Source: JBKJTP01 sp046590195
GTDB lineage: Bacteria; Bacteroidota; Ignavibacteria; Palsa-1295
Length of the DNA stretch: 28,566 bases
Assembly: GCA_046590195.1 (NCBI GenBank)
Contig: JBKJTP010000022.1
Coordinates: 1 to 28,566 of the forward strand
Reading direction: 5' to 3'
Shown: positions 8,191 to 17,033 of the stretch, piece by piece
Numbering within the stretch: the stretch's first letter is position 1
Layout: every line of letters begins with the position of its first letter
Notes under the pieces: generated by a model
The model's input: the letters and a program-made list of their open reading frames with translations, nothing else
What the model was told of the DNA's origin: nothing
Databases searched by the model: none
Translations under genes and position numbers: made by a program

Positions 8191-11100
8191 ATGGCTGACG
8201 ATTTCGATTCAACTAGCTATACCGACGATCCGGATAGTCCCTTCATCCGTATCACCCGCGCGGGCACGAGCACCACGGTCGCCAACCCACGACGTGGAAA
8301 TGACTCGCGCACAAGCGATCGTCCAACACGCGTTGCGCCAAAGCCCAAGCGCTTCGATGACGAGTTCACCAATGGCGGCGAATGGGATGAGGATGTTACT
8401 CCTTCATTCGATGAGGATGAAGAAGAGGAAGTAGCTCCGAAGCCACGCCGTGCGCGCGCAAGCGCTGCACGTGGTGCGCGTCCAATGCCGAAGCGGCTTT
8501 CGGAAGAGCAGTATGAGCAGGAGCAGGAAGAACTTCAGCAGGCTGCAAGGAAACAGCGCAAGCCGAAAGCCGATAAGGCCGCTATCGCTGCGGCTGCAGC
8601 AGAGGCCGAGCAGATCAAGCTCGATCTCAAACCAGCAAAGAAGAAGACCGACGAGAAAGTGAAGCAGCGCCAGGTGCTCGGCTTCATGTGCATCGTTGCT
8701 TCGGTGCTCATCGCCATGGCGATCGTGAGCTACACGCCGAACGACGCTGCACAGGCAGAGACAAAGATCTCTGACTTGCCTGCGATCTTCACTGGTACTG
8801 ACCCCGTCATCAATGCACGTGCAGATACTGCACAGAACTGGCTGAGACTCATCGGTGCGATGATGGCCGATTTCTTCATCAACAAGACGATCGGTTATGC
8901 CGCGATCATCTATCCGATCTTCTTCGGCATGTGGTCGCTCGCGTTCTTCAAGTTCACACACAAGCAGCGCCAGCGTCTGACGCTCGCAACTACTTTCTTT
9001 CTTTGTACCGGCATCTTGTTCTCAGCAACGCTCGGTACTTGGCAGACGATGGATGTTGCACCACACCTTGCACGCGAATGGTCGGGTGCGATCGGGCAGT
9101 TCCTTGGCGTGACGATATCAAGGCTCATCGGCTCTGCCGGTGCGCTGATCATCTACGGATCGCTCTTCGTGATCACACTCGTCTTCTCGATCGATCTTGA
9201 CATAGAGAAGACTTTCCACCGCGTAAAGAACTGGTATCTTGCGATGCTGACTACTTCGCGCCGGAAGCTCATTGAGTTCTGGGATACGCGCGAAGAAAAG
9301 AAGGCCGAGAAAGAGCGCCTTCGCGAGTTGGCAGAAGCTGAGGAAGATGAAAGCGATGAAGAGATAGAAGCTACCGAAGCAGAGGCTCAAGAGATCGTAG
9401 CTGAAGTCGAGGAAGAAGACGAGATCATCGAAGAGGTCATCAAGCCAACTACAAAAAAGCAGTCGGCGAAGAAAGCCGAGCCGATCGCTTCAACTATCGA
9501 CGAGCCTGAAGCAATCATCGGCGAAACGCTGCAGGAAGATAAACTACCTGTTCGCATCATGAAGCCGGTTGTGGCAACGGGTGCGACGATGATGCCAGAT
9601 ATTGCTGATGCAAAGGCAGGTACACCTCAGACATTTACAACGCAGGCATTCACGCCACAGACGATCGACCCGAATCAGCCGCTGCTGAAGGTGCGTCCTG
9701 CTCCGAAGAATCCGGACGGCACGCCGATCCCTCGCATGAACCGCCAGGTGTCATCCGATCGCTTGGGTGACAAGGCTGCGAAGCTTGCGCGTCTTTCGAA
9801 TGGTGCGATCGATGTACCGACTGCTGAAGCGACAGTGCTTGGTGTATCCGCTGCTTCGACCGCGGTTGTGAAGGCTGCTGAAGCTATAGGTGATAAGACG
9901 GATACGACCTATGGGACAGATAGGACCAATGTCGACACCGGTTCTGATTCGGTGGACAAAGTTGATCGTCAGCCGATGGCTGAGATCATGCAGGAGCCTG
10001 AGATCACGATCCAATCGTTAGCTCCCAAGAGGCCTGATCAAAAGCCGGAACAGAAGATCCACATTCATCATGAAGCACCAGTTGTGCTTGGCGATACGAA
10101 GGTTGTGAGTGATGCGGTGCTTCCGCACTCGGTCGATCATGAATACCGCGATGTCGTTCGCGATCATCAGTCGGCAAGCCGCGCTGCCGCCAAGGAGTAT
10201 GCTGGCGGTGGAATGGATATCACGAATCCGAATCTCTATAAAGACGAGCGCGAAGGCCGCAAGGTCGTTGTACCAGAGAATCCGTATAACGAGATCCTCG
10301 GAAAGTATCGCCTCCCTCCTATCGATATCCTGACGCCAAGCGCGCCAGAGGACGAGCTCGATGCAGACGATGAAGAGTTGGCAGCAAAGGGCCGTTTACT
10401 TCGTGATAAGCTCGCAACGTTCGGTGTCGAGATCGAGAATATCACTGTAACTCCTGGCCCTGTTGTGACGCTCTATGAGTTCACACCGGCTGAGGGCATT
10501 AAGGTATCACGCGTCGAGAATCTCACGGATGATATCGCGCTTGCCATGAAGGCTCGTGGTATTCGTATCATCGCGCCAATGCCTGGTAGAGGCACGATCG
10601 GTATCGAGATCCCGAATGACAAGCCGAAGATGGTGCGCATTCGCTCGCTGCTTGACAGCCAGAGCTTTCGCAACACGAAGATGAACCTACCGATCGCGCT
10701 TGGCAAGACGATCTCGGGCGACGTCTATGTTGACGATCTCAATAAGATGCCGCACTTGCTGATCGCCGGTGCAACTGGCGCTGGTAAGTCTGTCGGAGTC
10801 AATGGTATCATTGCAAGCCTGCTCTATGCTAAGACTCCGAAGGAAGTGAAGTTCGTGATCGTCGATCCGAAGAAGATCGAGCTTTCACTCTATAAGAAGC
10901 TTCGCAAGCATTATCTCATTGTCTCGCCTGAAGCGAACGAAGAGATCGTGACAACGCCTGCCTTTGCGGTGCTTGCGCTCAAAGCAGTGGAGCTCGAGAT
11001 GGAGCGCCGTTATGATAAGCTTGCAAAGGCTGCTGTTCGATCGCTGGTTGATTACAACCTAAAGGTCGCGCAAGGCAAGCTGCACTCGACGCAGGAGGAG

Positions 11101-11805
11101 CAGCATTATCATTTGCCGTACATCGTCGTGATCATCGACGAGTTGGCCGATCTGATGATCACTGCTGGCCGTGAGATCGAAGAGCCGATCTGCCGTATCG
11201 CACAGATGGCCCGTGCTGTTGGTATCCATTTGATCCTTGCGACGCAGCGTCCGTCGGTCGATGTTATCACCGGTGTCATCAAGGCGAACTTCCCTGCTCG
11301 CGTAGCCTTCCAGGTTGCATCGCGTGTGGATTCGCGTACGATCCTTGACTCGATGGGTGCGGAGCAGTTGCTCGGTAACGGCGACATGCTTTATCAGCCA
11401 AGCGGCACACCAAAGCCTATTCGTTTGCAGTCGCCATTCATCTCGACCGAAGAGGTCGAAGCGATGATCGATGCGGTTGCAGATCAAGATGGCCCTAACA
11501 TGAGCTACTCACGCCCATGGACGCTGCCATCACTCAAGACAAAGTCAAACGGTGGCTCGATGGCCGATGAGGATGAGATCCGCGACGATCTCTTCGAAGA
11601 GGCAGCGCGGACTATCGTGCGTCATCAGCAGGGCTCAGTCTCGCTGTTGCAGCGCAGGCTTAAGGTCGGCTACTCACGCGCAGCGCGTATTGTCGATGAG
11701 TTAGAGCAGGCCGGCATTGTCGGTCCGTTCGATGGCTCGAAGGCCCGCCAGGTGCTGTGTGAGAATGAGCAGGAGTTGAATGATGTGCTTGATGGATTAG
11801 GATAG
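8191..11805 (+). CDS. ftsK: DNA translocase FtsK/SpoIIIE
   Basis: This 1204-residue septal DNA pump segregates chromosome termini during division. An unusually long charged cytosolic leader (1-160) precedes four membrane segments (about 162-182, 234-253, 263-284, 312-332). Then comes a Glu/Lys/Ala-rich linker to about residue 690, and the RecA-like motor. Walker A is GATGAGKS (860-867); Walker B is YIVVIIDELADLM (from 977, D983/E984). The FtsK signature ILATQRPSVDVITGVIKANF follows. The C-terminal winged-helix gamma domain (about 1126-1204; HQQGSVSLLQRRLKVGYSRAARIVDELE) binds orienting sequences (KOPS) and XerD in characterised systems. ATG is at 8191. The gene appears monocistronic, converging on the histidine kinase gene across a bidirectional terminator. 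Confidence 0.97.
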   Translation: MADDFDSTSYTDDPDSPFIRITRAGTSTTVANPRRGNDSRTSDRPTRVAPKPKRFDDEFTNGGEWDEDVTPSFDEDEEEEVAPKPRRARASAARGARPMPKRLSEEQYEQEQEELQQAARKQRKPKADKAAIAAAAAEAEQIKLDLKPAKKKTDEKVKQRQVLGFMCIVASVLIAMAIVSYTPNDAAQAETKISDLPAIFTGTDPVINARADTAQNWLRLIGAMMADFFINKTIGYAAIIYPIFFGMWSLAFFKFTHKQRQRLTLATTFFLCTGILFSATLGTWQTMDVAPHLAREWSGAIGQFLGVTISRLIGSAGALIIYGSLFVITLVFSIDLDIEKTFHRVKNWYLAMLTTSRRKLIEFWDTREEKKAEKERLRELAEAEEDESDEEIEATEAEAQEIVAEVEEEDEIIEEVIKPTTKKQSAKKAEPIASTIDEPEAIIGETLQEDKLPVRIMKPVVATGATMMPDIADAKAGTPQTFTTQAFTPQTIDPNQPLLKVRPAPKNPDGTPIPRMNRQVSSDRLGDKAAKLARLSNGAIDVPTAEATVLGVSAASTAVVKAAEAIGDKTDTTYGTDRTNVDTGSDSVDKVDRQPMAEIMQEPEITIQSLAPKRPDQKPEQKIHIHHEAPVVLGDTKVVSDAVLPHSVDHEYRDVVRDHQSASRAAAKEYAGGGMDITNPNLYKDEREGRKVVVPENPYNEILGKYRLPPIDILTPSAPEDELDADDEELAAKGRLLRDKLATFGVEIENITVTPGPVVTLYEFTPAEGIKVSRVENLTDDIALAMKARGIRIIAPMPGRGTIGIEIPNDKPKMVRIRSLLDSQSFRNTKMNLPIALGKTISGDVYVDDLNKMPHLLIAGATGAGKSVGVNGIIASLLYAKTPKEVKFVIVDPKKIELSLYKKLRKHYLIVSPEANEEIVTTPAFAVLALKAVELEMERRYDKLAKAAVRSLVDYNLKVAQGKLHSTQEEQHYHLPYIVVIIDELADLMITAGREIEEPICRIAQMARAVGIHLILATQRPSVDVITGVIKANFPARVAFQVASRVDSRTILDSMGAEQLLGNGDMLYQPSGTPKPIRLQSPFISTEEVEAMIDAVADQDGPNMSYSRPWTLPSLKTKSNGGSMADEDEIRDDLFEEAARTIVRHQQGSVSLLQRRLKVGYSRAARIVDELEQAGIVGPFDGSKARQVLCENEQELNDVLDGLG

Positions 11806-11827
11806 TTGTTTGAAGTGAATAAAAGGA

Positions 11828-11866
11828 AGCCCCGGATCGACTACTCGATCCGGGGCTTTTGATTTT
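11828..11866 (+). terminator. Terminator between ftsK and the histidine kinase gene
   Basis: A perfect 13-bp GC-rich stem (11828-11840 with 11845-11857) around CTAC is followed by TTTGATTTTT on the + strand. On the minus strand the stem is followed by TCCTTTTATT, so it can also stop the converging transcript. Stem sequence (AGCCCCGGATC) is close to the hairpins inside repeat pairs B, D and E. Confidence 0.85.
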
Positions 11867-11872
11867 TAGTCA

Positions 11873-11904
11873 TTTCACACAAGCTAAAGCAAGTGCTACA
11901 CTTT
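11873..11904 (-). repeat. REP-like element, single copy C
   Basis: Read on the minus strand this is AAAGTGTAGCACTTGCTTTA followed by GCTTGTGTGAAA. It is the family element with GTAG foot, arms CACTTGC and GCTTGTG, and TTTA loop. No inverted partner exists on the ftsK side of the adjacent terminator, so this site carries only one copy. Confidence 0.8.
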
Positions 11905-11912
11905 GCGTAGAC

Positions 11913-13715
11913 TTATAAGTCAGGCACGGTGATCGTAATGCTCGTGCCTTCATCGACAGCCGAATGGACGGAAACGCTTCCGTGATGCAGATCAACGAAC
12001 TGCTTGATGATCGTCATGCCGAGTCCGATGCCTTTCTCGCCCTCAGTACCTGAGCGGCGCGTGGGGCTGAACTTCACGAAGAGATCGCGGATCTGCTCGC
12101 CATCCATGCCGATGCCGGAGTCACGGATCGTGATGCTGAGATGTCCGTCGGAGCGCCTGGCAGTCACATCGATGCGGCCACCGTGCGAAGTGAACTTGAG
12201 CGAGTTCGATAGCACGTTGCTGATCACTTGTTGTAGCTTTGGCTCATCGACGCACACAACACCCTGGCTCTGCGACGAGTCGAAGTTCAGAGTGATGTTC
12301 TTATTCCTTGCTAGAGGGCGGAATAGCTTCTCCGTCTCGCTGAGCATCATTTCCACGCTTGTTGACTGCTTCTCAAGCTTGTGCGCGCCTTCTTCAAGAC
12401 GTGCAGCGTTCAGAAGATTATTGACCAGAACCAGCAACCGCTGACCGGTATCTTCTATGAGTCCTCCGATCTCCTGTATCGAGTCCAGATGCGCTTCCGG
12501 CTCTGTCTTGAGTAGGTTGCCCATGCCGATCACGAAGCCGAGCGGGTTGCGCATGTCGTGGCTGACGATGCGCAGGATCTCATCTTTGTGATCATTCAGC
12601 GTTTTCAGCTCGATATTCTGCAATCGAAGCTCCTCTTTCTTTTTGAGCGTCTCTTCGAACTTGCGATGCGCGCTCTTGGTCGAGACAGCCTGCTGTACCT
12701 GCGCGCTTAAGATCTTGTTTCGAGTGATCGCTGATTGCGATTGCAATTCGAATGCACGCTTGTAGTTACCCTCTGCCGCACAAATCGAAGCTTCGATGCC
12801 AGCATGAAGCGCCAGCACATCGCCAAGATCCCCGAATCCCATGAATTCCTCGGCTTCCTTAAAATACCTGCGAGCTGAAGCGTAGTCCATAATGTCGAGG
12901 AAAGTCTCAGCGAGATACAAGCGGCCGATGAACTGCGCACGGCGATACTGATTCTGATCAGCAACTTCAAGCGCGGTTGTCAGTACAGCTATCGATTGAT
13001 CGTATTGCTTAAGTCTGCGGTAAGTGGAGCCGAGATTGAGATAGCTCGCGGCGACATTGATCGGCTGACCCTCCTTTTGAAGGATCTCGATCGCCTCCAG
13101 CTGCATCGTAAGTGCTGTCGGCTCATCATTCCTGCCTTGAGCTACACGAGCATAGTTCGCAAGCACTCGAGCATAACCGCGTTGGTCATTACAGCGTTGG
13201 TAAATGGCCTTGGCAACGACATACTGTTCCTCGGCACTATCATACTGTTCGAGTGCACAATACAGATTTGCGATCGAGACATAGCTCGTTGCAAGCCGCT
13301 GCTCATCTCCCATCTTTGTCCAGATCTCGCGAGCCTCGAGCGTACACTCGATCGAACGCTCGTATGCACCGCGGTGCATGTAGAGCATGCCGAGCTGATG
13401 CCATACGGCGCCAAGACCTGTATCATCGTTGCTCTCGATGAACAACTTCTTTGCTGCAAGGAACGATGGTTCTGCCTTTTCGGGCTCGGAATGCAGACGG
13501 TAGAGCTGACCGAGATTAAGATGCGCGTTCGCAAGGCCTTTCGTATAGCCGATGCGCTCTGCACGGTCGCGCGCGTCTACTGCTTTGGTAAAGAGATGGG
13601 GCCAATTCCCTTTCCAGGTGTCTTTCCATACCTGATCGTTCAGTCCATCGATCAGGTTCTTCTCTTCAACTTCGGAAAGCTGAAGATCGCTTGAGAGAGT
13701 TTTTGTATCTGGCAT
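11913..13715 (-). CDS. Cytosolic TPR-containing sensor histidine kinase
   Basis: The 600-residue product has no signal peptide or membrane segment. Residues about 30-330 are tandem tetratricopeptide repeats (for example ANAHLNLGQLYRLHSEPEKA, AASYLNLGSTYRRLKQYDQS). A coiled-coil linker rich in Lys/Glu follows, then HisKA with the H-box IVSHDMRNPLGF and phospho-acceptor H386. The HATPase domain shows N-box VISNVLSNSLKF, G1 RDSGIGMD, F-box LFVKFSP and G2 GEKGIGLGM. It should autophosphorylate in response to a cytosolic signal or protein partner bound by the TPRs, and pass phosphate to the response regulator encoded 35 bases upstream in the same operon. ATG at 13715 lacks a clear Shine-Dalgarno. 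The signal is unknown. Confidence 0.93.
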   Translation of the reverse strand: MPDTKTLSSDLQLSEVEEKNLIDGLNDQVWKDTWKGNWPHLFTKAVDARDRAERIGYTKGLANAHLNLGQLYRLHSEPEKAEPSFLAAKKLFIESNDDTGLGAVWHQLGMLYMHRGAYERSIECTLEAREIWTKMGDEQRLATSYVSIANLYCALEQYDSAEEQYVVAKAIYQRCNDQRGYARVLANYARVAQGRNDEPTALTMQLEAIEILQKEGQPINVAASYLNLGSTYRRLKQYDQSIAVLTTALEVADQNQYRRAQFIGRLYLAETFLDIMDYASARRYFKEAEEFMGFGDLGDVLALHAGIEASICAAEGNYKRAFELQSQSAITRNKILSAQVQQAVSTKSAHRKFEETLKKKEELRLQNIELKTLNDHKDEILRIVSHDMRNPLGFVIGMGNLLKTEPEAHLDSIQEIGGLIEDTGQRLLVLVNNLLNAARLEEGAHKLEKQSTSVEMMLSETEKLFRPLARNKNITLNFDSSQSQGVVCVDEPKLQQVISNVLSNSLKFTSHGGRIDVTARRSDGHLSITIRDSGIGMDGEQIRDLFVKFSPTRRSGTEGEKGIGLGMTIIKQFVDLHHGSVSVHSAVDEGTSITITVPDL

Positions 13716-13750
13716 AGCACATGAATAAGCGACGAGAGGGACCGTGACTT

Positions 13751-15283
13751 TTAGACGACGAGCGCTTTACCGTTCTCACTGCGAATATTATAGATCTCGA
13801 GGAGTCTATACATCGTCGACCGGCTGATATCAAGCTTGGTGCTTGCTTCACTAATATTGCCTGAGCATGCCTCAAGTGCGTGACGCACTGCCAACTGCTT
13901 CAGCTCTTCAAGCGGCAACACGCTCTTGTTCTGATCGGCATTAAAGAAATCCTTCACGTCGAAGCTATTGGCTAACTCATCTTCGATCTGCGCGTTCATT
14001 CGAACCGGCAGCGGAAGATCGCTCAGCTGTATCGCTTCGCCTTCAGCGAGCAGCACAGCACGTTCGATCGTGCTTTCCAACTCGCGAATGTTACCGGGCC
14101 ATTCGTATTGCTGCATCGCTTGCGCAGCTTGCGAGCTGATCTTGGTCGGCGTGTTGCCGACGCCTAGTAAGCTCTGGCGGTTACCGAAACGCTTAAGGAA
14201 GTGATCGGAAAGCAGGAGAATGTCGCCCTTGCGCTCACGAAGTGGTGGCAGGTTGATCGGGAACGTCGAGATGCGGTAATACAGATCTTCCCTGAACCGC
14301 TTCGCTATGATCGCTTCACGCAGTTCGGCATTCGTTGCGCAGACGATGCGTACGTCTACATGGATCGACTCTGTGCCGCCGACGCGCTCGAACTCACGCT
14401 CCTGAATTGCGCGGAGCAGCTTTGCCTGCAGTGTGAGATCCATGTCACCGATCTCATCGAGGAAGAGCGTGCCTCCGTTGGCCGCTTCAAACTTACCGAT
14501 CTTGCGCGCCTGTGCGCCGGTGAAGCTTCCCTTTTCGTGTCCGAAGAGCTCGCTTTCGAGCAGTTCGTGCGGGATCGCAGCGCAATTGACCACCTGGAAT
14601 GGCTTATCTTGTCGCGGCCCATTTGCATGAAGCGCTCGTGCGACAAGTTCTTTCCCGGTACCGGATTCACCAAGGATCAAGACAGTGATATCGCTCATCA
14701 CTGCTTTACGCATCATCTTGAAAAGATCATGCATTCTCGGATCGGCCGAGATGATATTCGAAAAATCGTAGCGGCTATTAAGCTCGCTTTGCAGCGAACG
14801 AAGCTTCTGTTGATAGCTATAGGCGGCCGTAGCGTTGCGTATCAGTATCTGCAAACGCTCGGTGTCGATCGGCTTCGTAAGATAGTCATAGGCGCCGGCC
14901 TTCAATGCCTCGACTGCTGTGGCAATGCTTTCCTGCGCACTGATCATGACAACGGGCAGATGCTCGTCTGCGCTCTTGATCGCGCGGAGTACGTCGATAC
15001 CGTTGATGTCAGGAAGATTGATATCGAGCAGTACCATGCGCGGATTCTTCTCACGCATGAAGATGATCGCTTCTTCGCCAGTCCTGGCGATGATCGATGG
15101 GTAATCCCAGACATTGGTAACCCAGTGCTGGAGGAGATCGGCGACGAATGGTTCATCATCGACGATCAGGACAGGGTTGTCGCGAAAGTCGGGCTGGTTG
15201 TCGGAAGTAGGCGTCGGATCGAAATAATCGGTCACGGGGCCACTCGATCTAAGTTCGGGCATAGCAGCGGCAAGTGTGCGCAT
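13751..15283 (-). CDS. NtrC-family sigma-54-dependent response regulator
   Basis: The 510 residues are organised as receiver, AAA+ and Fis-type helix-turn-helix. The receiver starts near residue 38 (VLIVDDEPF), with phospho-acceptor D87 in VLLDINLPD. The AAA+ domain has Walker A GESGTGKE (205-212), the sigma-54 contact loop GSFTGA (252-257; the usual loop is GAFTGA) and Walker B LFLDEIGD (D276/E277). The HTH is about 465-500 (NISEASTKLDISRSTMYRLLE). It should activate sigma-54 promoters when phosphorylated, most likely by the co-transcribed TPR kinase. ATG at 15283 gives MRTLAAAMPEL; Met8 (15262) is an alternative start. It is the first gene of the operon, with a promoter near 15489-15519. 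Its targets are not visible. Confidence 0.95.
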   Translation of the reverse strand: MRTLAAAMPELRSSGPVTDYFDPTPTSDNQPDFRDNPVLIVDDEPFVADLLQHWVTNVWDYPSIIARTGEEAIIFMREKNPRMVLLDINLPDINGIDVLRAIKSADEHLPVVMISAQESIATAVEALKAGAYDYLTKPIDTERLQILIRNATAAYSYQQKLRSLQSELNSRYDFSNIISADPRMHDLFKMMRKAVMSDITVLILGESGTGKELVARALHANGPRQDKPFQVVNCAAIPHELLESELFGHEKGSFTGAQARKIGKFEAANGGTLFLDEIGDMDLTLQAKLLRAIQEREFERVGGTESIHVDVRIVCATNAELREAIIAKRFREDLYYRISTFPINLPPLRERKGDILLLSDHFLKRFGNRQSLLGVGNTPTKISSQAAQAMQQYEWPGNIRELESTIERAVLLAEGEAIQLSDLPLPVRMNAQIEDELANSFDVKDFFNADQNKSVLPLEELKQLAVRHALEACSGNISEASTKLDISRSTMYRLLEIYNIRSENGKALVV

Positions 15284-15488
15284 GGAAGTAGCTAATTAAT
15301 GCAGCCACGTCCCCAGAGCACATCGTGAGACATGCACTTTGGGCCTTGGCTGGGGCTCATTAAGATTGTAGGCAGCAAACTAAAACTCTGACTTTTCTAA
15401 ACGGGGTAACCTTGTAAAACAATAAGCACTGTCAGAGTGACGGCGGACAACTGACCCAGTTTGGGACAAGTGCCCGAAATTGTCTGTA

Positions 15489-15519
15489 CAAATATAAGAA
15501 TAAAAAATCAAAAGTCAAG
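15489..15519 (-). promoter_or_regulatory. Bacteroidota-type promoter for the response regulator operon
   Basis: On the minus strand CTTG (15519-15516) is followed after 19 bases by TATATTTG (15496-15489), an exact match to the Bacteroidota -7 consensus TAnnTTTG. It sits in the most AT-rich block of the region. An overlapping TTGACT...TATATT pair would also suit a sigma-70 reading. The transcript would start near 15482, giving a 5' leader of about 200 bases before the response regulator. Confidence 0.55.
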
Positions 15520-15771
15520 TCTTTTCCAAAAATAAATGAAAAAAAGTGTCCCATAATCACCCACGTTTCCCCATGAATAGCTCATGTTTGGGTCGGGGAA
15601 CGGCTCTATCCCACTCCGCTTTGTCAAAGTGACCTAATTGCATAGTCCCGGCTTTGCCCACTGCCGACTGCCCAATAGCCTCCTGGATCGCTTGTTTAGC
15701 CTCCCGGATCACCGCTTCTGGTCAATTTGCGGATAAAAGCCCTCCACTCTGGATCACCATGCTCTGCATGA

Positions 15772-15796
15772 TTGGATCAGCCGATCCAAGATTTTT
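15772..15796 (+). terminator. Possible small terminator hairpin in the regulator intergenic region
   Basis: A perfect 7-bp stem TTGGATC/GATCCAA (15772-15778 with 15783-15789) with an AGCC loop is followed by GATTTTTG. It would stop + strand transcription before the sigma factor gene. No annotated gene precedes it on that strand, so it may end a small RNA, act as an attenuator, or be part of the GGATC motif array. Stem is only moderately stable. Confidence 0.35.
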
Positions 15797-16076
15797 GCAG
15801 TCCGAGGTGTAATTAATTTCTGGAGCCGAAGTTCTTCGCTCTGTCAGGTAGTCCGTTTTTAGGTACAGACTTCTTTCTGTGCACGAAAGTGGGACGATCT
15901 TGGAGCGCTCGATCTCTCTCGTGTTGGTTGTCGCCCGAAGGCACTTGTCCAAAGCGTCTGAATTGGGCGGTTCGCCAACCACAGTGAGTTTGAGTTGTTG
16001 TGAGCTTTTGTGCAAGTTAGGTCGTATGTACTCGTCTGAAAAGACATGTCCCTGCGTCCCTGGCACCTAAGCCGAA

Positions 16077-17000
16077 ATGTCCGCTCCTATCGATACGATT
16101 TCTGATAACCTGCATGAGGACCGTCCTTTGGACGACCATCCCGTGGGCGCCCCTCTGGGCCCGACGGCGACGGGCGTTCACGGTGCGCATGCAGGTTTAT
16201 TCGAGGAAGCGCGCATCGAAGCGAATGGACATGCACATAACAGTCTGCCCCAACTAGGGCAGCCGCTCCAGGCGACCAGCCACCTCCGTGGCAGCTACTC
16301 GACGCGAGAACAGTCCGCGACACACCCCACTACAGCATCTGTGCACCGGAAGCCAGTCGATCATGCAGAGGACGAGGCACTCTTCCGGAAGTATCAGGGT
16401 GGCGATGAGCGGGCCTTTCTCAAGCTCTATGATAAGTATAAGTCGAGTATCTACGCTTATTGTGCACGGACACTCCAGAGCTCGGGGCTTGATACCTCGC
16501 ACGTCGAAGATGCCTTTCAGGAAGTCTTCCTTCGCGTTGCGCAGTATCAGCACACGTTCACAGGCGGCGAATTCAAAGCCTGGATCTTCACTGTAACAAG
16601 ACACACCTGTCTTAGTACAAAGAAGAAGAGTCTGAAGTACAAGATCCACAACGAGTATGTGGGCGATGGCGAAAACCTAGATGAAAGCGTGTCGGCGGAG
16701 ATCCGTCATGCGCTTGTACTCAAGGAAGATAGTCCACTCGAGGCACTCTCAAAGCGTGAGCAGACCGAACTGCTGCTCAAAGCGATCGAGCAATTGCCCG
16801 AGACCTATCGCGAGGCTTTGATACTCAGTGATTATGAAGGTATGACCTACGATGAGATCGGTAAGCTGACAGGCACGTCGCTTTCGACCATCAGGATCAG
16901 GATATTCAGGGCAAAGGCGCGTCTTCGTAAGGTGCTCCTTCCCATTATCGGTGACGAAGCAGATATGTTGATCGGCTTCAATCCCGACGAAGAAGTTTAG
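16077..17000 (+). CDS. ECF-type RNA polymerase sigma factor with long N-terminal extension
   Basis: The 307-residue product has sigma-70 region 2 at about 101-182 (DERAFLKLYDKYKSSIYAY, DAFQEVFLRVAQY, FKAWIFTVTRHTCL) and region 4 at about 228-287 (LLLKAIEQLPETYREALIL, YDEIGKLTGTSLSTIRIRI). There is no region 1.1 or 3, hence ECF type. Unusually, residues 1-96 form a low-complexity leader with ten histidines and no helical sigma features. The ATG at 16077 has no clear Shine-Dalgarno; an internal start closer to region 2 cannot be excluded, but in-frame coding continues. The next gene, 33 bases on, looks like its membrane anti-sigma factor. Targets are unknown; autoregulation of the operon would be typical. 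Confidence 0.9.
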   Translation: MSAPIDTISDNLHEDRPLDDHPVGAPLGPTATGVHGAHAGLFEEARIEANGHAHNSLPQLGQPLQATSHLRGSYSTREQSATHPTTASVHRKPVDHAEDEALFRKYQGGDERAFLKLYDKYKSSIYAYCARTLQSSGLDTSHVEDAFQEVFLRVAQYQHTFTGGEFKAWIFTVTRHTCLSTKKKSLKYKIHNEYVGDGENLDESVSAEIRHALVLKEDSPLEALSKREQTELLLKAIEQLPETYREALILSDYEGMTYDEIGKLTGTSLSTIRIRIFRAKARLRKVLLPIIGDEADMLIGFNPDEEV

Positions 17001-17033
17001 TAAAGGATAGAATAGGAAAGACAGGATAGTATT

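Larger units (their letters stand above)
15284..16076. other. Divergent regulatory intergenic region between two regulator operons
   Basis: This 793-base region has no supportable gene. It contains an AT-rich block (about 15480-15550) carrying a strong minus-strand promoter. It also has a run of regularly spaced GGAT motifs (15685-15778) and a 7-bp hairpin with an AGCC loop (15772-15789) followed by GATTTTTG on the + strand. An open frame of 114 codons at 15722-16066 (-) resembles nothing and was not called. The region separates the response regulator operon (-) from the sigma factor operon (+). Confidence 0.6.

Noticed and set aside
12996..13694. 232-codon open frame on the + strand opposite the histidine kinase TPR region
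   Set aside because: Antisense shadow of a well-supported gene, Cys/Ile/Leu-rich with no family match.
14201..15295. 364-codon open frame on the + strand opposite the response regulator
   Set aside because: It lies antisense to a gene with clear receiver, AAA+ and HTH motifs; its translation has no recognisable domain and reflects the codon bias of the real gene.
15300..15315. Sigma-54-like TGGGGACGTGGCTGCA on the minus strand before the response regulator
   Set aside because: GG-N10-GC spacing is right but most other consensus bases are missing, and it would leave almost no leader before the ATG at 15283.
15722..16066. 114-codon minus-strand frame in the regulator intergenic region
   Set aside because: No recognisable domain, no ribosome site, and it crosses probable promoter sequence of the sigma operon.
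16062..16077. TGGCAC just before the sigma factor start as a sigma-54 -24 box
   Set aside because: No GC at the -12 position and it abuts the start codon.
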